From contig VXBA01002855.1 in assembly GCA_013399895.1 (NCBI GenBank), positions 3,033,595 to 3,097,594 of the forward strand: a DNA stretch of 64,000 nt. Reading direction: 5' to 3'. The notes beneath the pieces are model-generated. The model ran no database searches and was not told the DNA's origin. It was given only the letters and a program-made list of their open reading frames with translations. Below are positions 12,601 to 23,800 of this stretch, piece by piece (the stretch's first letter is position 1; every line of letters begins with the position of its first letter). The translations under genes were made by a program, and so were the position numbers. The DNA comes from Serilophus lunatus. Its lineage: Eukaryota > Chordata > Aves > Passeriformes > Eurylaimidae.

Positions 12601-15600
12601 CTCACCTGTGAAAAAAGTTTGTGCTTTGGTGTAAGCTTTCTCCTCATGCACAAATAGAAGAGGAATGCTATGGCCAAGAAAGGGGTAAGAAAGATGTAGT
12701 AAAAATGTCCCACGGAATAACTAACATCCCACAGGAAGATGCTATGGCTTCTTATAGGCCATATTTAGTACTGCAGAGGCATGATCAATTAGCATTAACT
12801 TCAGAAAAGAAAGACTGTAGTAATCTGGAAGTCTGTAGATTGCTGAGAAGAAGAGAATCTAGAATATTTCACCAGTGGTCTTTCAAGCATAGATGAGAAC
12901 ATTACAGTGTGAGTGAATCTCAATGTGCAATTCCAGTTGCCAGGGTTCAAGAAGCAGAGTAACTGTAGTAGATTCTCTGAGATATAGTGGACTAGGCAAC
13001 AGAGGAAATGAAAATCAGTACCTGTGTTTGTGCCCAAATGAAAAAAAACATGGCCAAGGCCAACAAACTAGTCATCTTTTCTCTGCTACCCAAAGACCTC
13101 ACTTGCAATATTGTGCATTTCCAGCAACAGACCATTTCAGATGGAGAATTCAAGACTTCCATGAAATTTAGCTCAATATGGAATTTACATCCAGTAATTT
13201 CAAAGTGAGCTAGATGACCAAGTCTTTGTTCCACAATTCTTTGCTTGCACAGAATTCTCCCTCACTTCAAAGACAGGGGGAATGAACGCTAGCCATGGGT
13301 TTTCTGGTCTATTGTAATTTTTTTTGCTCCCATTAATACTTACGTCATTGATAATAATGCCAGTCAATCTGTTTTCAATGATCTAATATTATTTCCAACA
13401 AATCAACTACTAAGAAACACATAAGAATTTGACTTTTCATGGGCACAACAATACACAAATAAAATAATGGCCAGTGATGTCTACATACCAGTGTTGCAGA
13501 TTGTAATAGTATTTTGATTCTCCCATAGGTTTAGAATTTTACTAATGTATTCCTCCTGACATTCAAGAGGAAAAAAATCAATTGCTTCTGAAGCATTATC
13601 TAGATCTTAAGTGTTCTTAATGCATTCTGAGATTCTCAGATGGAAAACAAAGAGAGCAAAGTAGCTAAATAACTCATGGTGACAGCAGTGCAGATTTCTA
13701 CAGATTCTTCTCTCTGTATAAGCACAGGATTCTCTTTGGCTACTAACATTGGCACAGACTTTGTACTGAGCGTAGTTTTAGGGCTGTTCTGTAGACGGAG
13801 CTCTGAACATCACTGAAAGCCTCTGTGGAAGAAAACAAATATACATTAAATAGAGTGGTTTGTTTAAAATTAAGTAAAAATCAAAACAACCAAATTTGGT
13901 GTTTGGAGCTGATCAAAGGTCTGAAGGAAAACTTTTTGTTTGCTTGTTTTCAAAAAACTTGGTAGAGAAAATGGCCTTCTTGTAACTAGTAACACAATGA
14001 GTTGTAAAAATAGAACTTAACATAGAGAGCAGACCTTCTTCTTTGGGAAACAAGTTTATTCACGGATCAGGAAAAGGGTTATGTGTTGTGCATACTTTTA
14101 TCCAAGATCATAATGAAATAAGAGTTCTTCGGGCAAATAGGTCTTCTGATCAGAGATGTTCTTATAAAAGGAAGAGTTTGTCAGTCAACACAGCAAAGTT
14201 ATTGTTTTGGATGCATCTTGTTTCAAGCATTAAACAAATCTGTCAAGATCAACATCTAGGACTCTTGAAGAAGAAGATAAGCAATTTACCAGAGCAACTG
14301 TCTTTTGATATTTCTGCTTAGCAATCCCACTCAAACTGTTTGACTAAATCCCATATCCTAACATGATTTCAGATAATTTCTTTCATATCTCTAAAGGATG
14401 TTTTCCTCAGTGGAAAGTAAGGGTTGCTGAACATGACCTATACCTGATACTTTACACACATACCTAGAATTTCAAGACCAAAGAAAAGGCTTGTTCACTA
14501 AACTTTAGAAACTATAATGGGATTTATCAGTTATCCTCCTGCCCATAGAGAATATTTCTCCCTGTACTTCAGAAAGGAAGAGGTACACACAACTGATCAA
14601 GGTTAAAGATAAGCAACAATTATGCATAACTGAGTAGAAATAACTCACAAAACACTTTACTTGTTCAGTCTGGAAACGAGTCAATCTGTGTGCAACCATT
14701 TCCCACAAATACACCAGATTAATATTAATAGTCAGCAAATTATGGGCTCTGCTGGTTCCCAGATGCTGCCTAAGCTATAGAAAGAAGCCAATAACTGCTA
14801 TACCATCTGTTTAGTCCTGCTCTTGTCACACCATGTTTTGTGATATTATATGGAGATGTAGTGTAGCATATCATACAATGTGAAAAAAAAGAGTTTTGAC
14901 TTCCACGCATCATCAGTTCTCTTTCTTCAGTAAACTGATCCAAAGCCCTTTTGAAAGTAACAGAAAGACTCACACAGTTTTCAGTAGGCTGTAGATTAAA
15001 TTCCAAATGCTTATTTTCAAATACAAATGCTAGAAACATACACATGATCCAGCTCAAACACCTTCCGTGTGCAAGATGACTTTCTAAGTGTAGGGAATCT
15101 GTTTTAGTAGCCATCTGCTACTCATTTCAAGTCCATCCTTACAGACAAAATGTGGCCTCAAAGTGGGCATTCTGTGCCTGACAAGCACAGTTCCAGAATT
15201 AACATGTGAGATTACACAAGTAAAATAGCAAAGAAAAAAAAGCTCAAATAAAATACAAAGTATTTGAGGATTATTATTATTTATGAGAGGCTATTTAGGG
15301 GCAATAAACACTTTAATTTCTCATAGGAATGGAACTTTCCCTTTAGACAGAAAACCAGCATGCAGTCATTGTGCATTGTGCATTGGGGGTCAAATTTCAC
15401 CTCAAGAAGCAGAAACACCTTTTGTTGAGAAGCTGAAAAACAAGCTCCTACACATATAGAAGACTGTGTTGTTTCCTGACATCTTCAGTTGGTTACCTGC
15501 TAATTCTGCACTTTGTGCTACTTTTTTTGTAGCAGATGAAGTATCTGCTGAAATTTTGGATTCAGAAAGGGAGCGTATGGTCATCCTTCATGCCTATTCA

Positions 15601-15853
15601 AGAATACGGGAAAAAAATTTGGCACATATTACAATAATATATAACGGCAAGGAAGGTGCCAGAGTCAATCCAACAAGAAAGGTAGGACACCACAGCTGTG
15701 TAATTTGTCATTTATGTGCTACAGCACAGATTCTGAAGGCAGCATGACTTCATCACAATTCAGTGTTTTCTGTTCAAAAAGACACAGAAATGCTTCTTGA
15801 AAAAAGTTGGGGAAAAAATAAGAAAAATCCTTACCCTGCAAGTCTGGATCCAT
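6678..15853 (-). CDS. DYTN: Dystrotelin (DYTN), N-terminal EF-hand-like region and ZZ domain; C-terminus not resolved
   Basis: Dystrotelin is a short relative of dystrophin and dystrobrevin, keeping the EF-hand-like region and ZZ zinc finger; its cellular role is poorly known. Eight coding exons join without phase errors: 15835-15853 (start ATG 15853-15851, protein begins MDPDLQ), 13748-13822, 12023-12224, 9845-9930, 8904-8992, 8166-8237, 7661-7824, 6678-6789. They encode 273 residues. Residues about 15-180 match the dystrophin-family EF-hand region (YRTALKLRSVQSLCQLDLVD; later KYRAFFQFYAIPDG). Residues about 182-215 hold the FLSWLRSEP...WLPTCYRL segment before ZZ, and the ZZ domain spans about 220-270 with the pairs CRVC, CLKC, CQAC and HKRSH. 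Exon 13748-13822 uses a GTTAGT donor. An in-frame ATG nine codons upstream (15880-15878) is an alternative start. The last exon ends in phase 0. I could not find the coiled-coil and tail exons that should follow, so the CDS is 3'-incomplete here; see the decayed frame at 5231-5815. Confidence 0.9.
11930..11987 (+). mobile_element. CR1 LINE 3' tail fragment
   Basis: The run ATGACCTTTAAGGTCCCTTC followed by CCATTCTATGATTTTATGAT is the typical 3' end of avian CR1 elements with its short terminal repeats. It lies in the DYTN intron just before the exon at 12023-12224. Confidence 0.8.
12475..12539. repeat. Imperfect direct duplication, period 36 bp
   Basis: ATGATTAATTGCATCCAAAC at 12475 recurs as ATGATCAGTTGCATCCAAAT at 12511, each followed by a similar TA(C/T)AGAT stretch. 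It sits in the DYTN intron and is an old local duplication. Confidence 0.7.
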
Positions 15854-15881
15854 TTGAAATGAACAGATGGCATTAGGCATT
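15854..15881 (-). other. DYTN: DYTN 5' untranslated part of the first coding exon, with upstream acceptor
   Basis: On the minus strand a pyrimidine-rich tract ending TTTTGTTATAG abuts position 15881, a good splice acceptor 28 bases before the start codon. This implies at least one non-coding exon further upstream (higher coordinates). A GTAAGT donor on the minus strand with exon end at 17826 is one possible partner, but nothing confirms it. Confidence 0.45.
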
Positions 15882-18800
15882 CTATAACAAAACAAACCAA
15901 AGTGTAAAAGTACATATTCCAGACTGAGACATATCAAACCATTCAAATAAAACCTTTTAATCTGAACAATTTACGAGTTGCATTTCAGAAACAGAATTAC
16001 ATAAAACAACATAATAGTTTTGGTGCCATGTGTAGAGAAACACCAGCCAATTGCAAGCTCTCTGCTCAGGAGTAATTCAAGTAACTGCAAAATCGTAGCA
16101 GGGCAAAACCAATCCTTAAAACAACTTCAAATACATTAAATGGGATCTTTCACTATTAAGAGTCCAGTGTTTACATGCAGGATTACTACATAGTCCATGC
16201 TGTACAATTTTAGGTCACAGAGGGCACAACTTTAAACCACACTCTTCCCAAGATTCATTGATTGCAATTGCTCATAAGTATTTTCTAAAAATTTCAAACA
16301 GAACTTACATTTTCATCCGAGGTGACATTATATCCTATTGAGCTGATGTGTACGGCAAAAAGGAAGCGTGACTGCTTATTTAAAAACCTCTGAAAGCAAA
16401 AGTGATTATTTATTCATAATTACCCCTGATAATAATGGAAACTGAATGTCTCTCTTCAGGATTTACACAGACATGTAACTTTGTGCATATATAGATGCAT
16501 ATGCAAATATATATGCAATATATATGCAAATACGATACAATTACTTCTAAAATAGGTGCAGTAGTACATGTTTCTGCATAGCTTGACAGAAAGTCAATGT
16601 ATGCAAATCAATGAAACCACAAGATTCTAAGTAATGAATTAAACATAAGTATTTATTGAAAGCTACATGTAGCAACCCAGAAGGTAGATTTACAAACACA
16701 CATCTTGCTTCATCTTTTCCTCCTTTTTCTCTCAGCACCAAAGGTACATAAAATAAAGAATATGGAATGAATGCAAAAATATACAGGTTAAACTCATTTT
16801 AATTACAACTCATTAGAATTAGCTTCCTCAAATAAGAACAGACCCACTGACTTACTGAGTTATGCAGCATGCATAATCTATGAGCACTTGATACTTACTG
16901 TAAGATGACAACTCTATCCAGTACAGTGCAATGTCTAACATTTAAATGACCCACATGGATAAAGACCCTATGGCTTTGTATTTGGGTATTCATGATCTCA
17001 AAGTTAAGTATGTGTTTATGTGTTTTGCCAAACTGGTTGCCACTGTATGACATCATACTTATGAATCCTCCCTCCAAAAAATCATAAAATCATTATTAAT
17101 GTATGTACAGACTACATTTTTATACACAAAACTCCGTGGACATCCAGATCTTGACTGCACCAGGAGTGCCTGGGTGAAATAAACAGACTGTACTTTAGTG
17201 TTAGCATATCTACCTTATAATGAACATAATATGAAAGTAGAAGCTGTATTTGCCAGCTATCAAATCTGAACTAACTTTGCTCATTGATGTATTATTTCAG
17301 TCAGTGGGATGTTTCAGCTTGTGCCCTTTAACAATGAAAAACACAGAAAACCAACAAACAAAAAACTAAAATTACATACAAAGGTACAGGAAATACTTTT
17401 TCACAATTATAAAACCTAGTCCCATTAACATGAATACTGCTATGTGCAGAACAAGAGTAGCCATTTTCTTGAATCCTATTGGAATGTGAAAAAAGTAACA
17501 TTTGATTACCTACATGTACTTTGCCTTACAGGTTTGCAGAATATGTACTTCGTCAAATAAAATGCATTTTTTAAACATGCTACATAATTAAGAGTACAGA
17601 GAAAGACAAGTCACATAAAGGCAGAAATCTCCCAATAGGTCAATTGAGTTGATCACAGAGACTTTTCTTCTTTTGAAATCAGACAACATATGATCAACAT
17701 TTTAAATATGCATAAAATAACCTACAATTACTTCTGTTCCCTGCGAAAAGTGAATACATTCTATGTTTTGTTCAAAGTCCAAAATCGTCTCCTCTTAAAT
17801 ACAGTACCTTTCTCTCTTTACTTACTAAAAGGCCCAGAAGTCAGATGACACTGCTAGAGAAGTCCAGTAGTTTTATAGCACTTAAAAGTTGACTTCAAGA
17901 CACAGTTCTAAGGGTTTTTCTTTTAAATTAATGCTGCTCACAACAAATGCCTGGCAAAGGCCCAGATCAAAGTATCAGGTAATTGTCTAAGCAGTCAAAA
18001 CAGAGAACACTAATTAATTAGTAATAAATATCCTGAATTATTAAAGATAAAACTTCTTTGATCTTTGTTTCAAAGCAATTCTTATGGTTGAAGTGCAATA
18101 TTTCTAAATTGAGGGGCCTTTACTAAGCATCTCTCAGTTGCTGAGAAACAGTGTTGCTATAGAGACTGAAAATGAGGTGGAAGCTGGCATGGTAAAGCAG
18201 AAAGCACAGTGTGCTATAACAAACAATTTGTGCAGTTACACAAAGAAGAGAAATCGTAAGCCCTAGTGGAAATGTCCTAGAATAAGAATTCTTCAGGTCA
18301 ACCAGAAAGCTAACACACTCTTCACAACACTAAAAATGCTTGGCTTTATGCAGAATATATATAACATTTGTTAGACACATATATTTAGCTTGAAGCCTTT
18401 TTTCATAAATTTTTCAACAGTTACTCTGACACTCAGGTAGTAGGAGTCATCAATGCTATGAATATCCTGCATATATAGTGTTACTTGGTTACTTGTGAGA
18501 AAATGTGTACTGGAAATTGCTTATTACTTATGGGAAGTCCAAACTTAGTGATGAGTGAGTCAATTGTTGTATTACAACTGTAACCAACCCTGAATATGTT
18601 ACCATATTTTAGCCTTCCTACTATTTTTATACTTTCTTTCTCTCCTAAACAAATGCTAGGAAGAGAAACTTTTCCTTCTATTATGCTTCCATAAGGGAAG
18701 ACCTGAATTTCCCTGCAGGCAACTAGGAAAATCCAATTAGAATAATTTAGGATAGAAGAGACAGCTCAAACATTTTTTTTCTTTCTCTTCCCAGCCTCTG

Positions 18801-20875
18801 AGAAAAAAAGGTTTTCAGCTAGTGACTCAGAAGTCTGATAAGCCTCCGTATTTACTGCAGAAATAGTTATTTTCCTTTTCATTAACAGCGGTGCAGTGTT
18901 GGTCCAAGCAACACCGCAAAAAGGCAGTTTGTTTGAACTACTATCTCCACAGGCAGGATAAAATAATTCAAAGAGTAAAAGACTGCCAAATCCTATTCCA
19001 TGTAGAAAAAAATCCCAACTGTAAATACACATTAGAGAAGCTAACTTTTCCTCTTCTGTCTTGGAGAAGAAGCTATGGAACAAATCAGGCAGTATGTGAA
19101 GACTACTGGTAGCATCCCTCCCCACTATGCTCTCCTGAGACATCTACCTCCAGATGCTCCTCAGAAACTCAGCCAATTTTCTGTGCATATACTAGAAATT
19201 AATTCAATGGAGAATCACTGTCTCATGAAATGAATGACTCCTAAAACCTTTCTTCAAGGCATTCTACCTCACCTGTACAATTTCCATGTGAACTCCTCTT
19301 TCATATATTACATACACTCCTCTTGGTTTCCTCATATAAGAAATGTACCGCTGTTTAGAGTTTGAACCACCACTTGAATAGAAATAATGAATTTATTCCA
19401 ACTATATGTATCTGATTCAAAGAACAGGAAGCTGTCAGCTTTGATTTAAACACATTTGATTAAAAAAATCAGCAAGTACAATAACTTTTCAATAACACAG
19501 TCTCCCATCTTTAAAGATACCAAAGATATGCAAGTGAAAGTGGTTCCTCAACAATTCTGTTTAGACAATGTTTGAGTACATGAGTATTCCCTTGAAAGTC
19601 ATAAGATAAACAAAAATAAAGGGAACAAAAATGATCTTATCACTAAGGAATTTGACTTAGATTTCATTTTGCCTAAGAAGACGTATTATTACAAAAGTTT
19701 TGTGTTTCAATACATCTGAAAAAAGTACTTGGAGTTAGAAAACTGATATTATATGTGTGACAGTCCTGTTCAATATTTTCATAATAGGAAAGTTTTAGAC
19801 ATTAAACCATGCTTTTGCAACACTTTATTGCTCTGAAGAAATAAATCATTGGATCAAATGAAATCCCAGACTCATTAGAAAAAGTAGGAATTTTACTTTG
19901 GTCCCCAGATTAAGAATGTTACTTTCACACCGGTTTTGAAATATTTTTCTACCTAGAGATTTCCTGGTATTTATGAGGAAGATATTGCAAAAGCTTTGAC
20001 AACGTTTAAACTTCCTTTGTAGCTTGCTCTTTTGAGCAATGAAAGCCTTATTTTAATGTGAGAATTTCCAGCATTTTCTCCTCCAAACAACTTTGGCTAA
20101 AGGACAAGTTTTCCATTTCTGTAAAACAAAGCAAAAAATTACATTTTCTGCCAGCCTCATAAAATACTTACACATGCAAGGAGATAAGCAGGGCACTTCA
20201 GGAGTATTTGAACACCGGATATGGGTGTCACAAGAGAAAGCCACAACTAAGCAGATGGCTGCCAGCAGTGTGAGGGCCTCTGCTGAGTGTTTAATGCAGC
20301 CACAAAGAGGAATGGGACAGCTCTACAGAAGAACAGTGTCATATAAATAGAGAGCAGATAGGGAAGGACACTTATCTAACTGGGAATCTCCTGTCTGGGT
20401 TAAACAAGGTCATGATTAATCAAAGAATTAAATTCTGCATTATTGAGAATATCTTATTGTGTCTGTAGCCCTTTCCTGAGAAACAAGCTGGATAACTAAA
20501 AGGCTGATGTGCTCACTGCAGGCTCTGGGCATCAAACTCCAAATAGTTTCCTCATTCTTCAGCCTGTCCTTAATGGAGAAGAACAGCTCATAATATGGCA
20601 AGTGCTGATATAAAAGTACTGGAAAGAATATGAAGGAAGGAGAAAGAAAACTAACTGAGAAATGATCTGTAGGACTGAAAAGGAAAGAAATGACTAGAAC
20701 ATTGAAAAAGTGAAGGGATTTCAGAACCTGAGAATAGGACAAAAATGAAAAAACAAAACTAAAGCATACTTTTAAGTTCATCTGTTCTTATTTTGATGAA
20801 TGAGGACAGAGAATGCGAAAAGCAAATTAGGTAGGAAAAGCAGCACAGAAAAACTTGAGAAAAGATGTGGAACTT
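15882..20875. other. DYTN upstream and MDH1B downstream region, no coding gene
   Basis: About 5 kb between the first DYTN coding exon and the MDH1B stop codon. Several open frames occur (18766-19143 minus, 125 codons; 20440-20781 minus; 16547-16741 minus), but none has a recognisable domain or matching splice phases. AT-rich low-complexity sequence occurs near 16490-16540. The one notable site is a pair of X-box-like motifs at 18137-18166. Confidence 0.5.
18137..18166 (+). promoter_or_regulatory. Two adjacent RFX X-box-like motifs
   Basis: GTTGCTGAGAAAC at 18137-18149 and GTTGCTATAGAGAC at 18153-18166 both fit the relaxed X-box consensus RYYNYY-N(1-3)-RRNRAC, with spacers of one and two bases. 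Both share the strong GTTGCT half-site. X-boxes bind RFX factors and mark promoters of ciliary genes. The site lies 2.3 kb upstream of the DYTN start codon, which is preceded by a splice acceptor, so a DYTN promoter here is possible but inferred. Confidence 0.35.
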
Positions 20876-20880
20876 TTATT
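20875..20880 (-). terminator. MDH1B: Polyadenylation hexamer overlapping the MDH1B stop codon
   Basis: On the minus strand the last codons GAA TAA AAG contain AATAAA, so the hexamer overlaps the stop. If used, the 3' UTR would be only tens of bases long. No other AATAAA was noticed close downstream; the next candidate noticed is near 19.82 kb. Confidence 0.35.
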
Positions 20881-23800
20881 CTTCTACATATGGATGTATT
20901 TCTTTTATCTTCTTTAGCGCAACGAGCTTCTCCTAAATGGGAAAGAAAGGTAGTTTGAATATCACCCATTCTTTTAATCCACTCTAATTTCTAATACAAA
21001 CGTAAAATATGTTAAAACAAAATAAACTTTACAGATTACTAGTATGACTGAAGATGATAAAATCTGATCAAAGCTAGAATATAGAGTTTTGGACCAGTCT
21101 TTCTAGTATTTCCATAGTAAAAATAAATTCTTTCTGCATCAATAAGTGAGAAGAAGCTCATGATGAAATTAGTGCTCACTGATTTTGTATTTTCTGAAAA
21201 ATCTCTAATTCTAATAATATCTGGTCTTCATTCATGCAGAGTCACAGTCATAAGCATGCCAAAAGATATGTCTTTTAGCATAGAAATACTCTGAATACCA
21301 TACAAGCAAAATGAACATCAGTGGTATAGAATGTAGAAACATTGAAGTAAAGGTAATATTTCTGGTTTACACTGAACTTACAGTGCAGAATTTTGGAGTG
21401 AAAATTCTCCACGTACATAAGTAAACTTATTATCTCCTTTTTGGGTAACAGAATTGTTCATTTCAATACACAAATAATACCCTACGCTTATAAACACCTG
21501 GTGTTTATCATGCCTAAGTGTATGTATGCAGTGTGCACATCTAAATACTTAGAGTGAAGGTCTCAGTGTTCCAAGTTGTACCACAACATGCCCATAGGTG
21601 GCAGGATGGGCATACGGGAGACAGAAAAAATCCTCACCTGAGTCAGCTCATGGGCTAAGCGTCCCAGAACTTCTTGGGTCGTTCCATCAATTTCTAATTC
21701 TGTTATGACTTCCCAGTTACCATTCTGGAACCTCACTGGCATAGAGAAGATAATTCCTTCAGGAACACAAAACTGACCTGAAGGAGAGGGGAAAAATGCC
21801 CAAACGTGTTATTTCTTATTAAAAAACACACTCCTACCTTTGTCAACATTGAGTCCTACAGACTTACAAAATCTGCAACTGTGAGATCTCAGTATAAATG
21901 GAGACTGCCTTTTTCAGTTCAAGAAAGAGTTCCCTTTTTACTGTAACTTTGTACTTTAGTTAGATGTACATGAATCACAGAACACAGACTAGTTTGGGTT
22001 GCAAGGGACCTTTAAAGGTATCTAGTCCAACCTTCCTGCCATGGGCAGGGACATCTTCAAATCTATCAGGTTGAGCCCTGTTGAACTTGGCCTTGAACGT
22101 TTCCAGGATGTACAATTGTACATCTTAAAAAGGGAAAAAAAGTTTATTTATTTCATAAAAGGGTTAAAATGGCTGTTATGAAATACACAATTTATTGGTC
22201 CACATAACTACACAAAAAAACCATGCTTTTCTATCCTAGGCTCTAGATCTATAAAAAGCTTTTGTACAAAACACATACATCAGAAAAGCATTTAAGCTAA
22301 AAGACTGAGACAATCTGCAAAAAGACAGTATTAACCTAAGAGATGCTTGTAAAAAGTGAGTATCAAATCATGAGCCCTGGAGAACAAAATTGATAAGATT
22401 TGGAAGTTCTTACGATGAAACAAACTCTCAGCCTCACATGATTTCTTTTACAAGTTTTTACTAAAAAAATTGGTTAAAAAACAATGTCAGAGAAAGGTTC
22501 ACCTTCACTAAGCACTCCCACAGACACAATCTCCCCAGGAGGAGAGCCATGGTACCAGTACTGCAGTGCAGTGGCTATGGCATGAGCAGGTAACATTCCT
22601 GCCCAGCGACAGACTTGGGAGCTCAGGGAGCGCTGTGCAGATCCAAATTCGGAACGGATCCATTCCCTACCAACAAAAAAGAGAGGGGAAAAAGGGATTA
22701 AAAATCTAAACTGACTTCAGCAAGAGCAGTTTCCTAGAGGAAAAGAAAGAACTAAACCTGAGGAAAGAAAATAGTCAAAACTTACTCAAACTTCACTGCT
22801 GAAGGCCAGGTACTTAAAGCCAGTAAAAAAAAAAAAAGGGTCTAACAAAGAGTAGCTCAAAAGGTAATGACAAACAGCACTTTACTATGGCAGTTAGGTC
22901 ATTTAATCAAGTCATAACCTCTACTGTTACTGTTATTTACATATATTATTGTTTTATGCAAGAACCAAGCCATGAACCATAATTCCCCTGTGCCAAGCTC
23001 AGTACAAGCATAGAACAAAAGCAATGTCTGCTATTTGGTAAATGCCAGCGTTAGACCAGACTGGGAGCTCAATACAGCCAAGCCTGGGTATATGTCATAT
23101 TTGCTGCCCTCTTGCTGCACCCATCCTTTCTCTACTACTGTTTTTGCCATCAGAAGCTGTCTAACTGCCAGGTATCCTTTTCACACATGTTAACAAAATG
23201 TCTGTTTGGGAAAACTGACAAAATTAATGTGCTCTGCCCATATGTCCCATGTAATTCAGGTACGGGTATCTGCTTGGTATTATTTGAAAGTTTCTTCATG
23301 CATACTAGACATCCAAATTGCTATCTGGATTTTCATCACTTCTTATAAACTGCTCATGAGGTAAGAGAAATCCACTTAAAATGTAGGAAAATACGGTGAT
23401 AAACAAAACTGGCAGGAGTCAGAACTATGTTCTAGTACCAGGAACTACTCAGCTTCTTTTGTGGATGGAGTACCTCAACTTGCATTTCCTTTTCTGACAG
23501 TGTTAATCAGTAAACTCAAAGCTTGAAAACAAAACCCTTTCTTGATATTTTAATACATGGTTCAGATAAACATGGAATAGTTTTACTATTTAGTTTTACT
23601 TTAAAGAAATAAATCTGTACCATACCTATCATAAATCATATTCAACAAGGGACGGTGAAAATCAGCTGGGCCCCAAATAGCACAATCATATCCATAAAGT
23701 TTTGCATGTGACAAATCAATATAGTTAGAGCCAGTAATATTGCCCCAAACAATCACATCTTTAACTCCTGTAACAGATGAAAACATATTCATGAATGAAT

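Noticed and set aside
14770..15114. 114-codon minus-strand open frame in the first DYTN intron
   Set aside because: Flanking DYTN exons splice directly in phase across it, and its sequence shows no family resemblance.
18766..19143. 125-codon minus-strand open frame between DYTN and MDH1B
   Set aside because: No domain, no homology recognised, and no splice partner. A plus-strand shadow of similar quality overlaps it.
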